The notes under the pieces: generated by a model
Databases searched by the model: none
What the model saw: only the letters and a program-made list of their open reading frames with translations
Told to the model about the DNA's origin: nothing
Translations under genes and position numbers: made by a program
Assembly: GCF_014698965.1 (NCBI RefSeq)
Contig: NZ_JACXAE010000013.1
Coordinates: forward strand, 186,001-250,000
DNA length: 64,000 bases
Reading direction: 5' to 3'
DNA from: Iningainema tapete BLCC-T55
GTDB lineage: Bacteria > Cyanobacteriota > Cyanobacteriia > Cyanobacteriales > Nostocaceae
Shown here: one piece after another, positions 37,867 through 47,245 of the stretch
Layout of the letters: each line of letters starts with the position of its first letter
Numbering within the stretch: position 1 is the stretch's first letter

Positions 37867-38123
37867 CTTGCGTCCCTCTGTATGCTAGAATCTGCTTCAT
37901 TTTCGGCAGCATCCAATTCTTGACGATACTCTTGAATATATTGCTGAACTGCGTCAAAGTCTGGATCGTCTTTGAATACGCCTGCAAATTTCATCCAAGG
38001 TCTTTGGGATTGTTCAGCGGATGGTAATTTAATTTCCCTCGGAATGACTTCGACTTTATTCATACGCTGAGTCAAAAGCTCTTCTAACATTGTAAGTGCC
38101 TGTTCGCGTGTTGCTGCTTCCAC
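37863..38123 (-). CDS. Antitoxin-like protein paired with the dead VapC
   Basis: 86 residues with a GTG start; the frame remains open about ten codons upstream (LELPQYRVEAATREQ), so the true start is uncertain and may have been lost. The N-terminal EAATREQALTMLEELLTQR is followed by KLPSAEQSQRPWMKFAGVFKDDPDFDAVQQYIQEYR, a toxin-binding type tail. The stop overlaps the toxin start (TTGA), the usual TA arrangement. A GC-rich repeat lies just upstream at 38156-38190. Confidence 0.65.
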   Translation of the reverse strand: MEAATREQALTMLEELLTQRMNKVEVIPREIKLPSAEQSQRPWMKFAGVFKDDPDFDAVQQYIQEYRQELDAAENEADSSIQRDAS

Positions 38124-38812
38124 GCGATACTGTGGAAGTTCTAGAATAGATACGATGCCTTACGGCAAGCCGCTCCGCGTCTACGCGCTACCATCCTCTC
38201 TAGTTTCCAGCAAAAAATTGACCTTTAAATTTGTAGTCTGTGATGTTGCTAAAGTTTTGCTTTCCATAAAGTTCGGACTCCACTCATCTATTAAAATCAT
38301 AGCTTCAGCATTACTGTTCTAACTGCTATTAACACAATTTATGTAATCTGAAAAGATTAGCCCATGTTTGCAACCATTGTGAGTCTTTCCTTTCTACTTT
38401 TGCCTCAATCATCTCAAGCTGCAACGGACAAGTCGCGGAAAGACTAGCCTCTTCTACCGACAAAAAATATATATGTCTTTTCCACGCTGTTGTGGTGTTA
38501 CAGGATTTTCTGCTGTGATGGCTCTGAGTGCCGCGTTTGTTTACAAAGTTATACGCTAAATTATACATTTTCCAAAACGCGATCGCAAACACGCAGGTTA
38601 CACACTGTTTTTTGATTCAACGAATTGTGTTGTTTCCATTGCACTCGAGAGCAGGTGTTGCGACTAGACGTGACTCGTTACTAGGGAACGAATTTGCATT
38701 TTCATTGTGGGGGGGTATTTTGCAGAACCTGATGGCATCTTCTGGCTGCATAAGAGCACCGCTTGCAGATACGGCAGTTACAGTAAAAGGCTAATTTTTC
38801 TTTGTTGGAGAG
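38124..38812. other. Decayed intergenic DNA with repeat fragments
   Basis: A TTACGGCAAGCCGCTCCGCG repeat stands at 38159-38178. Open frames of up to 88 codons on both strands lack domain features. The 5' part of the MacB-like gene found beyond the IS is not present here. Confidence 0.5.
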
Positions 38813-40456
38813 CAAAAATTTTCCACCTGTAAATTTTTCTGTGATTAAGCAATCACAGACTCTACCCCCCAAAGAAGCGGCCATTGACCATTAAGCGAGC
38901 GCCACCTTTAAAATAGCCAAAGCCTTACTGCCGACTGTCTGCCAACTCATACCCTTTTTCTTCTGGCGATGTCCGACAATTAAATCAACACCTTTTTCGA
39001 CACGACCGCTACCAATTGTCTTGCTAGCTGCCGCACGTCGTTCATAGTTTATAATTTCCGACTGATGCTTTTCGAGATAACCAATCAATTCAAGTAACTT
39101 ATTTTGGTTTCTGGCGACAACTTCCGAAGCGGAGATATTCAATTGCTTGAGTTGTTTGACCGCGCCAAAACCCTTGAAAATAAAAACTGCAAGTGTTCTG
39201 ATTTCTCTTGTTTATTTCTAGCAATCATCGACATGAGTTCTCGGAGCTTTTTTCCCAAATGATACCAGTCCAAAATAATCATTATAGGTTGTGAAAATAA
39301 ACTCAATAATCTTTGTCGAATTACCTTCGCTCCATCAGTAATTGCCACCAGATTTAATGGTGTGTTTTGCTGCCCGTATTCTTGAATTATCTTGGCTTTA
39401 ACTACCAAGGCGCTTGTTCAAACTTTCTTGGTCGTCTAGTGGTAGAGGAGCAGTAATATATTCAAATTCATCCTTAGATGTTTGTAGAATCACCACATCA
39501 GTACTAACTGCTGAAGTCGATGCTTTCCCTAGCTTTTGACCATCTTGATTGTCAAGTTTAGTAGTATGTTTCTCACGTTTTAATTTCTGCGCCTTGACTT
39601 GAATAGCATCATCAAATAACAGAATTTCCGGGGAGTCGGGTTGGTAAATTTCTACATTTGGGTTAACAATTAGTGGCTGTTCAACAGATGCGAGCGTAGT
39701 TTCCACTCCTCTGGTTAGCTGTTCACTGATGTCAGTGGCTTTGTTAATGACTATTTGACGACAGGTTTGGGAGGCAGCGCTGTATCCGGGTTTCCCTCCG
39801 TAGGCGACTGCCTTTCTGTTAGTAGTTTATCACCCGTTGTTCTGATGATTAAATTCTCCACCTCTGTGTAACTCAATCGATTGCTGTAATAGGCAGTAAA
39901 CTCCTGAAGTCTATTACTAATATAGCCAGAGGAAAATTGATTGGTTAGCTCAAAATAATTAACATTATTTCCCTGATACTTATAGCGTTGCAACTCAAAT
40001 GTAAATTTTCCATGCAATGTTTTGATATTTACTGGTGTTGTACCATTACATATTATTTGATTGGTTTTTTTTCTCTTGAGTAAACTGTGCTTGAGCCGCA
40101 ACAAGATGCTTTCGCTCAACATCCGTTCGTACAGTCTGTTTCCAATTTTCTACCGCTCCTTCTATTTCAGAGAACGTCTGCCCACCTAAGTTCAAAGTAT
40201 ATGTCGTGGTAGTGTTACATTGTAAGATGTTGCCATTATCATCTCGGATGGTCAATTCGATCGAAGCCATATTTCTGTTCTGGGGGTAAGGAAATTGCGC
40301 GGTTGTGTGCTAACACTTAAAAATATTACAGTTTTAGCAGTTTTTCTGACAAACGACAACTTACCCAACACTGCCTCTGTGTATTACTTGCTCATCTAGC
40401 TCATATTGATGCCAAAAGTGCCCATCACAGAAAAATTTACAGGTGGAAAATTTTTG
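38813..40456. mobile_element. Degenerate insertion sequence with 33-bp inverted repeats
   Basis: The ends are exact 33-bp inverted repeats: 38813-38845 begins CAAAAATTTTCCACC and ends TTTTTCTGTGAT, and 40424-40456 is its reverse complement. The 1.6-kb interior contains remnants of one minus-strand transposase. No clear target-site duplication is visible immediately outside the repeats. The outer right flank is a MacB-like gene fragment. Confidence 0.8.
38891..40270 (-). pseudogene. ISKra4-like transposase, broken in several frames
   Basis: Five overlapping or adjoining frames run 40270-40046, 40122-39751, 39706-39398, 39408-39139 and 39142-38891. Recognisable parts are the beta-rich N-terminus (MASIELTIRDDNGNILQC), YFELTNQFSSGYISNRL, LVAITDGAKVIRQRLL with a catalytic Asp, MIILDWYHLGKKL (second Asp) and the C-terminal KTIGSGRVEKGVDLIVG with RQKKKGMSW (Glu). 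These match DDE transposases of the ISKra4 family as I remember them. At least three frameshifts or stops separate the parts. A repeat resembling CCGGGTTTCCCTCCGTAGGC at 39787-39806 has entered one of them. Confidence 0.75.
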
Positions 40457-40891
40457 TTTTGGAACAATGTGTCAGACATTATACAGCAGCAGAAAACCCT
40501 GGAGATGGCTTCGCAGGGACTGACGGTGGTGGGGGCGATGGCACTATTAGTTGGCGGTGTTGGAATTGCGAATATTATGATTGCCTCGGTAACAGAACGA
40601 ACTGCTGAAATTGGTTTGAGACGTGCAGTGGGGGCTACTCAACAGGAAATCATGCTGCAGTTTATTCTAGAGGCTTTGCTTTTGAGTCTGATCGGAGGAG
40701 TAGTAGGTCTTGGGGTAGTACACGGTTTAACTGTTGTCGTTACCGATACCTTTAAATTACCGTACCAATTTGATGGGGCGATCGCAACAGTGGCTTTAGG
40801 ATCGGCACTACTGGTTGGGGTGGGAGCAAGTTTTACCCCCGCCTTGCGAGCTAGCCAAATCGATCCAGTTAAAGCTCTACGTTCAGAGTAG
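40457..40891 (+). pseudogene. 3' fragment of a MacB-like ABC permease gene
   Basis: Encodes about 145 residues of an FtsX-domain permease C-terminus: GAMALLVGGVGIANIMIASVTERTAEIGLRRAVGAT, QFILEALLLSLIGGVVG (membrane spans) and the terminal ALRASQIDPVKALRSE. The N-terminal span and periplasmic domain are gone; the frame enters directly from the IS end, so an ATG inside the IS end at 40406 is the only start. Product function is presumably lost. Confidence 0.8.
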
Positions 40892-40904
40892 TTTTGGCGT
40901 TAGT

Positions 40905-43658
40905 TCATTCCATTTGTCGGGCTACCAGTTGAGCAAATAGCCCTTCAAGTTTCATCAGTACCGCAAATGTGCCTACTTGCACCACCCGCCCCTCTTCAAT
41001 AACATAAATTCGGTCAGCATTGCGAATCGTGCTGAGGCGGTGAGCAATCACTATGCGAGTCGCTTTCAATTCTTCTAAACTCTTAGTAATGATCGCTTGT
41101 GTCTGGTTATCCAAAGAACTGGTTGCTTCATCCATTAAGATAATTTTCGGCTTATTGACAAGTGCTCTAGCAATCAATAATCGTTGGCGTTGTCCTCCGG
41201 AAAGATTGGTACCGCCTTCACTAACAACCGTGTGCATCTTCATGGGAAAAAGCTCAATATCAGCAGCAAACCCCGCCATCTGCGCTGCTTCCCAAGCTTC
41301 ATTGTGCGATATCAATGCAGAGGCAGATATATTCTGAAAAATTGACCCAGCTCCTATCCTACCATTTTGCAGCACCACCCCAAACTGCCTTCGCACCGCC
41401 ACAAGATCTAATTGTGCCAAATCAAAGCGATCGTAGTACACCTTTCCGGAGAGTGGAGTTTCAAACCCCAATAACAACCTCAGTATCGTTGACTTCCCAC
41501 TTCCCGATGGTCCCACAATTGCCACAAATTCCCCAGGTTCTGCATGAAGACTGATATCATTAAGAATCGGTGGACCATCCTCACGGTAACGAAAGGTAAC
41601 ATGGTCTAAAATGACACGACCCATCAAGCGTCCTGGATCAACCTTGTGAGAATCATACTCTAATTCTTGCTGTAAAATCGGCTTTGCCCGCTCCCACAGT
41701 GGTACAATTGCCAAAATATCAATTAGAGTATTACTAAGATTGCTCACTCCCCCGATAAAAATTCCCAACGCTGAATTAAACGCCAAAAATGTTCCCGTTG
41801 TGAATCCGCCGCTGCCACTGGCTTGATCCCTTTGCAGAAACAGCACTGCCAACCCAAACAACAGTGCCGAAGTTAGCAAAGATAGTATCTCGTTCAATAC
41901 GGAAACACTATCTTGAATTTGTTGCAAAGTTGCTGTCAGTTTAGTTCTCTGGCTATACTGCTCTGCCCAAGCTGCAAACGCTCGTTCTTCGGCACGCGCC
42001 ACCCGCAACTTGGCGACTCCATTAATAAGTTGTACCGTTAACCCGTTAATTTCGCCATCCAGTTCTTGCAGCCGTCGTGAATAGCGAACTAATAGCCACC
42101 CACAGACAGCAGTAACTGCGCTTGCTAGCAAGGCTATCCCCACCCCAACTAAGGCAAGTTGCCAACTGTAAACAAACATCAGCACTCCATTGAGTAGAGC
42201 AAATAGTCCGCTTAATAGGGTGCGTTGTGTTGCTCCCGATAGTATCCGACGAATTTGGTTTACTGATAAAGTCCGGTTTAGTAAGTCGCCAGAGGAATAG
42301 TTGCGAAAAAATGCGGGACTTAGTCTGAGGAGTCGATCCCAAATTGCAGGCTGCAAGGCGCCATCAGCGGCGTTTTCGACTCGCAATGACATAATCCCTT
42401 GGGACATGTCAAAAGCCGATCTTCCAAAGGCGATCGCCAAAAGTGCCAGTCCTATTTGCCATAATAGACTTTGATCGCTATCTGGAATTGCATTATCTAC
42501 CAAAAGCGCTGTTGCTTGCGGCACAACCATCCCCAATAGGGAGCCAACAATCCCAGTTACCAGAACGAGAATGATGTCTTTTTCATAACCCTTAATGCCA
42601 AATTGGAACAACCCAAGTGCATTATTAACTTTGGGTAAAGATCGGTAAAACTGGTATGCTTGCGGTGCTAGTGTTGCCGCTACTGCCTGATTGACAAATG
42701 TACGAGTTTGTGCTAATGGGTCAAATAAAATGTAATGTTTTCCGGCTGGCAACAAAGCGATCGGACGCTGTTCTGCTTGGGTATAAGCTAAAAGTGGACC
42801 ATACTCACGCTGCCACCAGCCATACTCTAGCACGACACGACGGGTGCGAAATTGGGAAGAGCGAGCAATAGCCTCCACTGGATCTTTGACTCGACTGATG
42901 TCAAATGACTGTGCCGGAGGAGTTATCGTTATCCCCATTGCTCGTCCTACTGCTCCCGCCGCCACCAACAACGGTGTTCCTTGTTGACTAGATACAGTTT
43001 CTTGCTCCTGTTGCAACACAGAAGCTAATTTAGAAAGTGCAGAATTGACTACAGTACGATTGAGTTGCTCTCGTTGTTGAAATTGAAGAAAGGCTATCTC
43101 TATTTCTTGCTGTTGGAGCAAATTTAAATTGTTGAAGAATTCAGAATGTAAATCAGCTAAAATAATTGGCAGTGAAGTAGCATTTTCTGGTTTAATTAAT
43201 GATAAATAGTGGGAAAAATTTACTGAATAGCCTTCGGTGCTGAATGTCTCACTTAAGTGATTTATCCAACCATTCACTAAAGCGATCGCTCTTGTTTCAC
43301 GCGTCGCTACTAACCTCACCAAATCTGCAATTGAAATTTGGGATAATTCTGTTGCGTCAATTGCTACTGCTACTATCAAAGAATCTGGATGATTGGTTGC
43401 TGCACCAAACAACGCCTCAAGAGCACCGACACTGAATAGATAACGGCGATCGTGCTTTAGAGTCGGTGCTGTCAAGCTTTCCGCCTCTGGCTGAGCGCCA
43501 AGCTCATCCCCGTGTAGCGTAATATTCTTGACTTTAGTTGTAAATAATGATACATCACCTGTTTGTATAACCCAAACCTTTTCCGGGTCATCCAGCACTA
43601 ATGATTCATTTCGTTTGATACGATACAGAATTTCCATAGAGTACACCACTAGCAGCAT
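40905..43658 (-). CDS. NHLM-type peptide export ABC transporter permease/ATPase
   Basis: 917 residues. The first 350 form a cytoplasmic domain peculiar to these exporters (LVLDDPEKVWVIQTGDVSLF, RRYLFSVGALEALFG). Then six membrane spans (IILVLVTGIVGSLLGMVVPQ...) and an ATPase with VGPSGSGKST, LSGGQRQRLLIARAL, ILMDEATSSLD and VIAHRLSTIRNADRI. It lacks a C39 peptidase. The family partners a C39-containing NHLP transporter and an HlyD-like protein to export double-glycine RiPP or bacteriocin precursors; both partners lie at 48185-52026. An alternative ATG is at 43637. Confidence 0.9.
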   Translation of the reverse strand: MLLVVYSMEILYRIKRNESLVLDDPEKVWVIQTGDVSLFTTKVKNITLHGDELGAQPEAESLTAPTLKHDRRYLFSVGALEALFGAATNHPDSLIVAVAIDATELSQISIADLVRLVATRETRAIALVNGWINHLSETFSTEGYSVNFSHYLSLIKPENATSLPIILADLHSEFFNNLNLLQQQEIEIAFLQFQQREQLNRTVVNSALSKLASVLQQEQETVSSQQGTPLLVAAGAVGRAMGITITPPAQSFDISRVKDPVEAIARSSQFRTRRVVLEYGWWQREYGPLLAYTQAEQRPIALLPAGKHYILFDPLAQTRTFVNQAVAATLAPQAYQFYRSLPKVNNALGLFQFGIKGYEKDIILVLVTGIVGSLLGMVVPQATALLVDNAIPDSDQSLLWQIGLALLAIAFGRSAFDMSQGIMSLRVENAADGALQPAIWDRLLRLSPAFFRNYSSGDLLNRTLSVNQIRRILSGATQRTLLSGLFALLNGVLMFVYSWQLALVGVGIALLASAVTAVCGWLLVRYSRRLQELDGEINGLTVQLINGVAKLRVARAEERAFAAWAEQYSQRTKLTATLQQIQDSVSVLNEILSLLTSALLFGLAVLFLQRDQASGSGGFTTGTFLAFNSALGIFIGGVSNLSNTLIDILAIVPLWERAKPILQQELEYDSHKVDPGRLMGRVILDHVTFRYREDGPPILNDISLHAEPGEFVAIVGPSGSGKSTILRLLLGFETPLSGKVYYDRFDLAQLDLVAVRRQFGVVLQNGRIGAGSIFQNISASALISHNEAWEAAQMAGFAADIELFPMKMHTVVSEGGTNLSGGQRQRLLIARALVNKPKIILMDEATSSLDNQTQAIITKSLEELKATRIVIAHRLSTIRNADRIYVIEEGRVVQVGTFAVLMKLEGLFAQLVARQME

Positions 43659-43707
43659 GTGAGCGCAAGTCTTTTTATACCATTCTCCTTATTGGGGCAA
43701 CAAATCC

Positions 43708-43771
43708 GATCCCCCCAACCCCACCCCCCCAACCCCCCCTTAATAAGGGGGGGCAAGGGGGGGTGGGGATC
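43708..43771. repeat. Large C/G-tract palindrome
   Basis: GATCCCCCCAACCCC arms with GGGGTGGGGATC and a TTAATAA centre, about 30 bp per arm. It lies between the permease stop and the NHLM gene. It is related to the element inside uvrC. Confidence 0.9.
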
Positions 43772-43800
43772 TTATGTAGCCAGTTTTTGGAGAAACGGTA

Positions 43801-45189
43801 TTAACTCTTGAGTAAAAAGTGACATACACAGATAGCTGCTAGAAAATATACAGTTTTATTCACTTTATGAGCAAATCCTTGGGAAACTTTAATCACAGGG
43901 TAAATAATGAAACCAATTGCCAATGCCTCCGCAATCGAGTAAGTAAGAGGCATGGTGAGAAGAATTAAGAATGCGGCAATTGCTTCTGCTGGATCGTTCC
44001 AATTAATGTTTCGCACGCTACCAATCATCAAAAAACCCACCATAATCAATGCAGGAGCTGTCGCGAAAGCAGGCACTGCTGCAAATAAGGGAGTAAATAA
44101 CACAGAAAGCAGAAACAGCGCTGCTACTACTACAGATGTGAAACCACTCCGTCCCCCCTCGGATATGCCAGAGGCAGATTCCAGATAAGTTGCGCTAGGG
44201 GAAGTGCCCATCAATGCCCCAAAGGTTATACCCATAGCACTTGCTAACAAAGATTTGGTAGCGTGAGGTAATTCACCATTTTTATTAATGTAACCAGCCT
44301 GTTGTCCCAATCCAGTAAGTGCGCCAATGGTGTCGAAGGAAGTTACAAATAAAAAGGTAAGTGTGACAGATACAAAGTTCCAGATTTGATTCGGTGTAAG
44401 ATAACTCAAGCCAGTGAATGCTTGGTTTGTTAAGTTTTGTGACCATTCAGGTAGGGCAATAATTTTTTCAGGACAAGGAGCAATATTTAGTATCCAACCT
44501 AACAGCGCTGTAGCGAAGATGCCCCATAATATCGCTCCTTTAATATGACGTGCTACCAAAGTGGCGGTAAGCAATAAACCAAAAGCTGAGAGTAAAGTAG
44601 CTGGTTCCCTGAAGGAGCCAATAGTTGTTAAGGTCGTTTTACTGGCAACAATAATACCTGCTCCGAGAGTGGGAGGTTCAGGAACACCAGAAAGACCAAT
44701 ATAGGCGATGAATAAACCAATACCTGCTACGGTGGCATGTTTGAGGGAAGCTGGAATTGCTTTGATAATTTGGATATGGATATTGGATAAAATCAAGCCT
44801 ATAAAAATTAAGCTTTGGATGAGGACAGATGTGAGCGCCAACCGCCAATTCATCTGCAAGTCCAACACAACTGAGAAAGCAAAAAAAGCGTTTAGACCCA
44901 TTGCGGGAGCTACAGCAAAGGGATAATTAGATAACAGTCCCATTAGAGCAGTTGCGATCGCCGAAGAAATGGCTGTGGCAGTTACAAGCTGATTGAACAA
45001 ATCACCGGGCTGCTCGATAAATATAGCATTGGATAATATTCTGGGATTCACAACCAAAATATAAGCCATAGTCATAAACGTTGTGACACCTGCGAGAACC
45101 TCTGTTCGGTAAGTAGTAGCTAATTGTTCAAACCTAAAGAATTGAGGAACTGAGGTAGAGAAGATATATTTCGGCGTCAATAATTTCAT
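43801..45189 (-). CDS. NCS2-family guanine/hypoxanthine permease (AzgA/PbuG-like)
   Basis: 462 residues from the ATG at 45189 (MKLLTPKYIFSTSV); a TTG 20 codons upstream is in frame. Many hydrophobic spans. Family motifs: VLAGVTTFMTMAYILVVNP, the substrate helix FAVAPAMGLNAFFAFSVV, FDTIGALTGLGQQAG and GTSPSATYLESASGISEGGRSG. It imports purines by proton symport in the cytoplasmic membrane. Its position within the peptide-export locus on the same strand seems incidental, although joint transcription is possible. Confidence 0.92.
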   Translation of the reverse strand: MKLLTPKYIFSTSVPQFFRFEQLATTYRTEVLAGVTTFMTMAYILVVNPRILSNAIFIEQPGDLFNQLVTATAISSAIATALMGLLSNYPFAVAPAMGLNAFFAFSVVLDLQMNWRLALTSVLIQSLIFIGLILSNIHIQIIKAIPASLKHATVAGIGLFIAYIGLSGVPEPPTLGAGIIVASKTTLTTIGSFREPATLLSAFGLLLTATLVARHIKGAILWGIFATALLGWILNIAPCPEKIIALPEWSQNLTNQAFTGLSYLTPNQIWNFVSVTLTFLFVTSFDTIGALTGLGQQAGYINKNGELPHATKSLLASAMGITFGALMGTSPSATYLESASGISEGGRSGFTSVVVAALFLLSVLFTPLFAAVPAFATAPALIMVGFLMIGSVRNINWNDPAEAIAAFLILLTMPLTYSIAEALAIGFIIYPVIKVSQGFAHKVNKTVYFLAAICVCHFLLKS

Positions 45190-45247
45190 GATGTTCTCAT
45201 CAACCGCTAAATGCCACACATTTATTAATGGCTTTGTGATATTACTC

Positions 45248-45331
45248 AATGCGTAATTTCTAAAGTGATTATTCTTTGCTAATAAACAGATAAGCCCCTG
45301 TTCAAACTAGGGGCTTGATGAATAACTTAAT
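45248..45331. repeat. 84-bp repeat with terminator, copy A
   Basis: AATGCGTAATTTCTAAAGTG begins the unit. A hairpin AAGCCCCTGTT/AACTAGGGGCTT type (45292-45316) lies inside. It is closely matched at 46074-46157. It lies 3' of the precursor gene and could terminate it. Confidence 0.9.
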
Positions 45332-45361
45332 ATAAGTGAAAATTGTTTTTCACTGCTATGT

Positions 45362-45432
45362 CTAATAGACATCGACCGAATTTAAACGTGCACAACCAAT
45401 CCTTGTAGAGACGTTCCATGGAACGTCTCTAC
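45362..45432. repeat. Composite repeat with GTAGAGACG palindrome (copy 8)
   Basis: CTAATAGACATCGACCGAAT begins the unit, AATCCTTGTAGAGACGTTCC follows, ending in the palindrome 45405-45432. It is the inverted counterpart of 21961-22033. Confidence 0.92.
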
Positions 45433-45475
45433 ATTATTTTCCGGAGATGTCTAATGGCTCACTGGAATTTATCCC

Positions 45476-45763
45476 CTATACATTGCCCAAAGTATTTGCC
45501 AGTCCTCCGTTTACAGCCTGAAGACCAGACTCTGCTCCTTGACTAACCTGAATAACGTAGAGTCCAGTATTCACCAGTGTTGTTCCTACTAATAAAGCAC
45601 CGCCTGATGTTGGTCTGCCTCCGTTACCAAGAGCTGAATTAGTACTAGTAACAGTACCTAGCAAATCCCCAACAAGTTGACCACCTCTGACTGTCTGTAA
45701 ATCGGCATCATCCAATTCTTCAAAAAGGTTAGATTGGAAGCCAGCAATTTTGGTGTTAGACAT
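45476..45763 (-). CDS. Double-glycine leader peptide precursor (candidate bacteriocin)
   Basis: 95 residues. The leader (1-28) contains LFEELDDADLQTVRGG, the acidic and hydrophobic pattern followed by Gly-Gly that C39 peptidases cleave. The predicted mature part (29-95) is 67 residues, rich in Gly, Leu, Val, Thr, Asn and Ser, without any Cys, nearly uncharged, with two Gly-rich turns (GNGGRPTSGG, VNGG) around hydrophobic stretches. AGAGG lies 9 bases before the ATG. It stands among NHLP/NHLM exporter genes on the same strand, so it is the likely cargo. No modification enzyme was seen; it may be an unmodified pore-forming or signalling peptide. Confidence 0.8.
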   Translation of the reverse strand: MSNTKIAGFQSNLFEELDDADLQTVRGGQLVGDLLGTVTSTNSALGNGGRPTSGGALLVGTTLVNTGLYVIQVSQGAESGLQAVNGGLANTLGNV

Positions 45764-46709
45764 AAATTTACCTCTTATTTTTTTGAATCCGAAACATTGT
45801 GTTTCTTTAATAGAAATATAGCATAACCTTTCCAGAAAATTGTATCATCCTTCTGGCGGAATTAGGTTACTAAATTTATTTTTTCTATAAGTAAAGATCT
45901 ACTTATTAATCTGGATTTTGTCTGGTAAATTGCCTGAACATACTTTTCCTACTTTTCCTACTTTTTATTATTTATAGGACTAAATTTACCTACTTTTCCT
46001 ACTTTTATTGAATGTTCAAAATAAGCTAGGGGAAAGGTTATAGGAGAAAAGGGATAAACTTGAGGTAGTACTTAATGCGTAATTTCTAAAGTGATTATTC
46101 ACTGTCAACAAATAGATAAGCCCCTATTCAAGCTAGGGGCTTAATGAATAACTTAATCAGTGATTCAGTAATAATGATTGAATTGCAAATAGCAAAACTA
46201 AATAATATGAAGCGAACTAATTTTGCCTCAAAATTACGTGGTTCAGTATTTTGTCCCGACCAAAACCTTTATCAGCTATGTTGATGTTCTATTGCTACTT
46301 TTACTGCTACTATTAATTCCACGATCATTCACATTAATAAACATCAACAGAATTGAATTGTGCGTTGTTTACAACCCTTATAACAACGCTTGATGTTGGT
46401 TTGGCTTAGGTATAACGACTTCATACACTTAAGTAAATCCACCGCTGACAAAAAATATAATAACTAAGTAATACTGAGATAAAAACTATCCATAGGAGGA
46501 GGAAATTTTCAAATTTTTGGTTGTGAGAGCTTAACTTACCCCGTGCAAATCTAGCGAATGACCCTTAAAGGCTTGTGATTAAACAAACACAGGGATTGTT
46601 ATTGCCACGCCGATGGCAATGCAGTGGGGATGTTGTTAACATAAAAAGAAGCTTCAAAGAAAGACAATACGACCTAACTATTTGCTCTCTATACCTGTCG
46701 CGTTTAGAT
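45764..46709. other. Gene-poor interval upstream of the precursor
   Basis: Contains the precursor promoter region, CTACTTTTCCTACTTTTCCTA repeats around 45945-46008 (ACTTTTCCT units), and the 84-bp repeat copy B at 46074-46157. No second leader peptide could be recognised on either strand between 46158 and 46709. Confidence 0.5.
46074..46157. repeat. 84-bp repeat with terminator, copy B
   Basis: Same unit as 45248-45331, including the hairpin (46118-46142), in the same orientation on the other side of the precursor gene. Confidence 0.9.
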
Positions 46710-47243
46710 ATGCCTAACCCCTGGACCGGCATGAATCCCTATCTCGAACAGTCAGATTACTGGTCGGACTTCCACAATCACCTAATTGCGGCGCTAGCTC
46801 TTGACTTGGTTCCCAAACTGCTGCAAAAATATCGGGTGGTAACGGATAAGTGGGTGTATAAAGTGAGCAGCGATTTGGCGAGCGCCATAGGCATACCTGA
46901 CTTAACCGTTCAGCAGCGTCGAACATGCGAACCAGTCACTACTACTGTCACTACCTCAGATCTGCAACTGCCGATTAAAGTTGGCATTCCCCTACTTGAA
47001 GGAGTACGACAATCTTATATTGAGGTGAAAGATGCAGCGACAAAGGAAGTAGTGACAGCAATTGAAATTCTCTCCCCAGCCAACAAAAGGGGGTATGGGC
47101 GGCAAAAGTACGAATCTAAACGGCAGCAGGTGTTAGACAGTTTAACTCATTTAGTAGAGATTGACTTGCTTCGAGACGGAGATCCCCTGCCCATCCTCAG
47201 TAATACTACTAGTCACTATCGTATCGAGCGTCAGTCGCTCTGA
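46710..47243 (+). CDS. DUF4058 protein, probably C-terminally truncated
   Basis: 177 residues from MPNPWTGMNPYLEQSDYW, the standard DUF4058 start; upstream codons in frame are not family-like. It continues with WVYKVSSDLASAIGIPDL, YIEVKDAATKEVVTAIEIL and SPANKRGYGRQKYESKRQQVL. Relatives are, as I recall, around 250 residues and continue after NTTSHYRI with more conserved sequence. Here YRI is followed by ERQSL and a stop, two bases before the HNH gene's end. Function of the family is unknown. Confidence 0.75.
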   Translation: MPNPWTGMNPYLEQSDYWSDFHNHLIAALALDLVPKLLQKYRVVTDKWVYKVSSDLASAIGIPDLTVQQRRTCEPVTTTVTTSDLQLPIKVGIPLLEGVRQSYIEVKDAATKEVVTAIEILSPANKRGYGRQKYESKRQQVLDSLTHLVEIDLLRDGDPLPILSNTTSHYRIERQSL

Positions 47244-47245
47244 AA

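Noticed and set aside
38329-38884. Several frames of 60-88 codons on both strands left of the IS.
   Set aside because: They overlap one another, have biased composition without motifs, and part of one runs through the IS end. They look like decayed DNA.
43801-45189. Purine permease as a functional part of the peptide-export system.
   Set aside because: It is a standard NCS2 transporter; only position links it to the locus, with a large palindrome separating it from the NHLM gene.
46158-46709. A second double-glycine precursor upstream of repeat copy B.
   Set aside because: Reading both strands gave only very short frames; a VSGG-like string occurs but is followed at once by a stop and lacks a leader.
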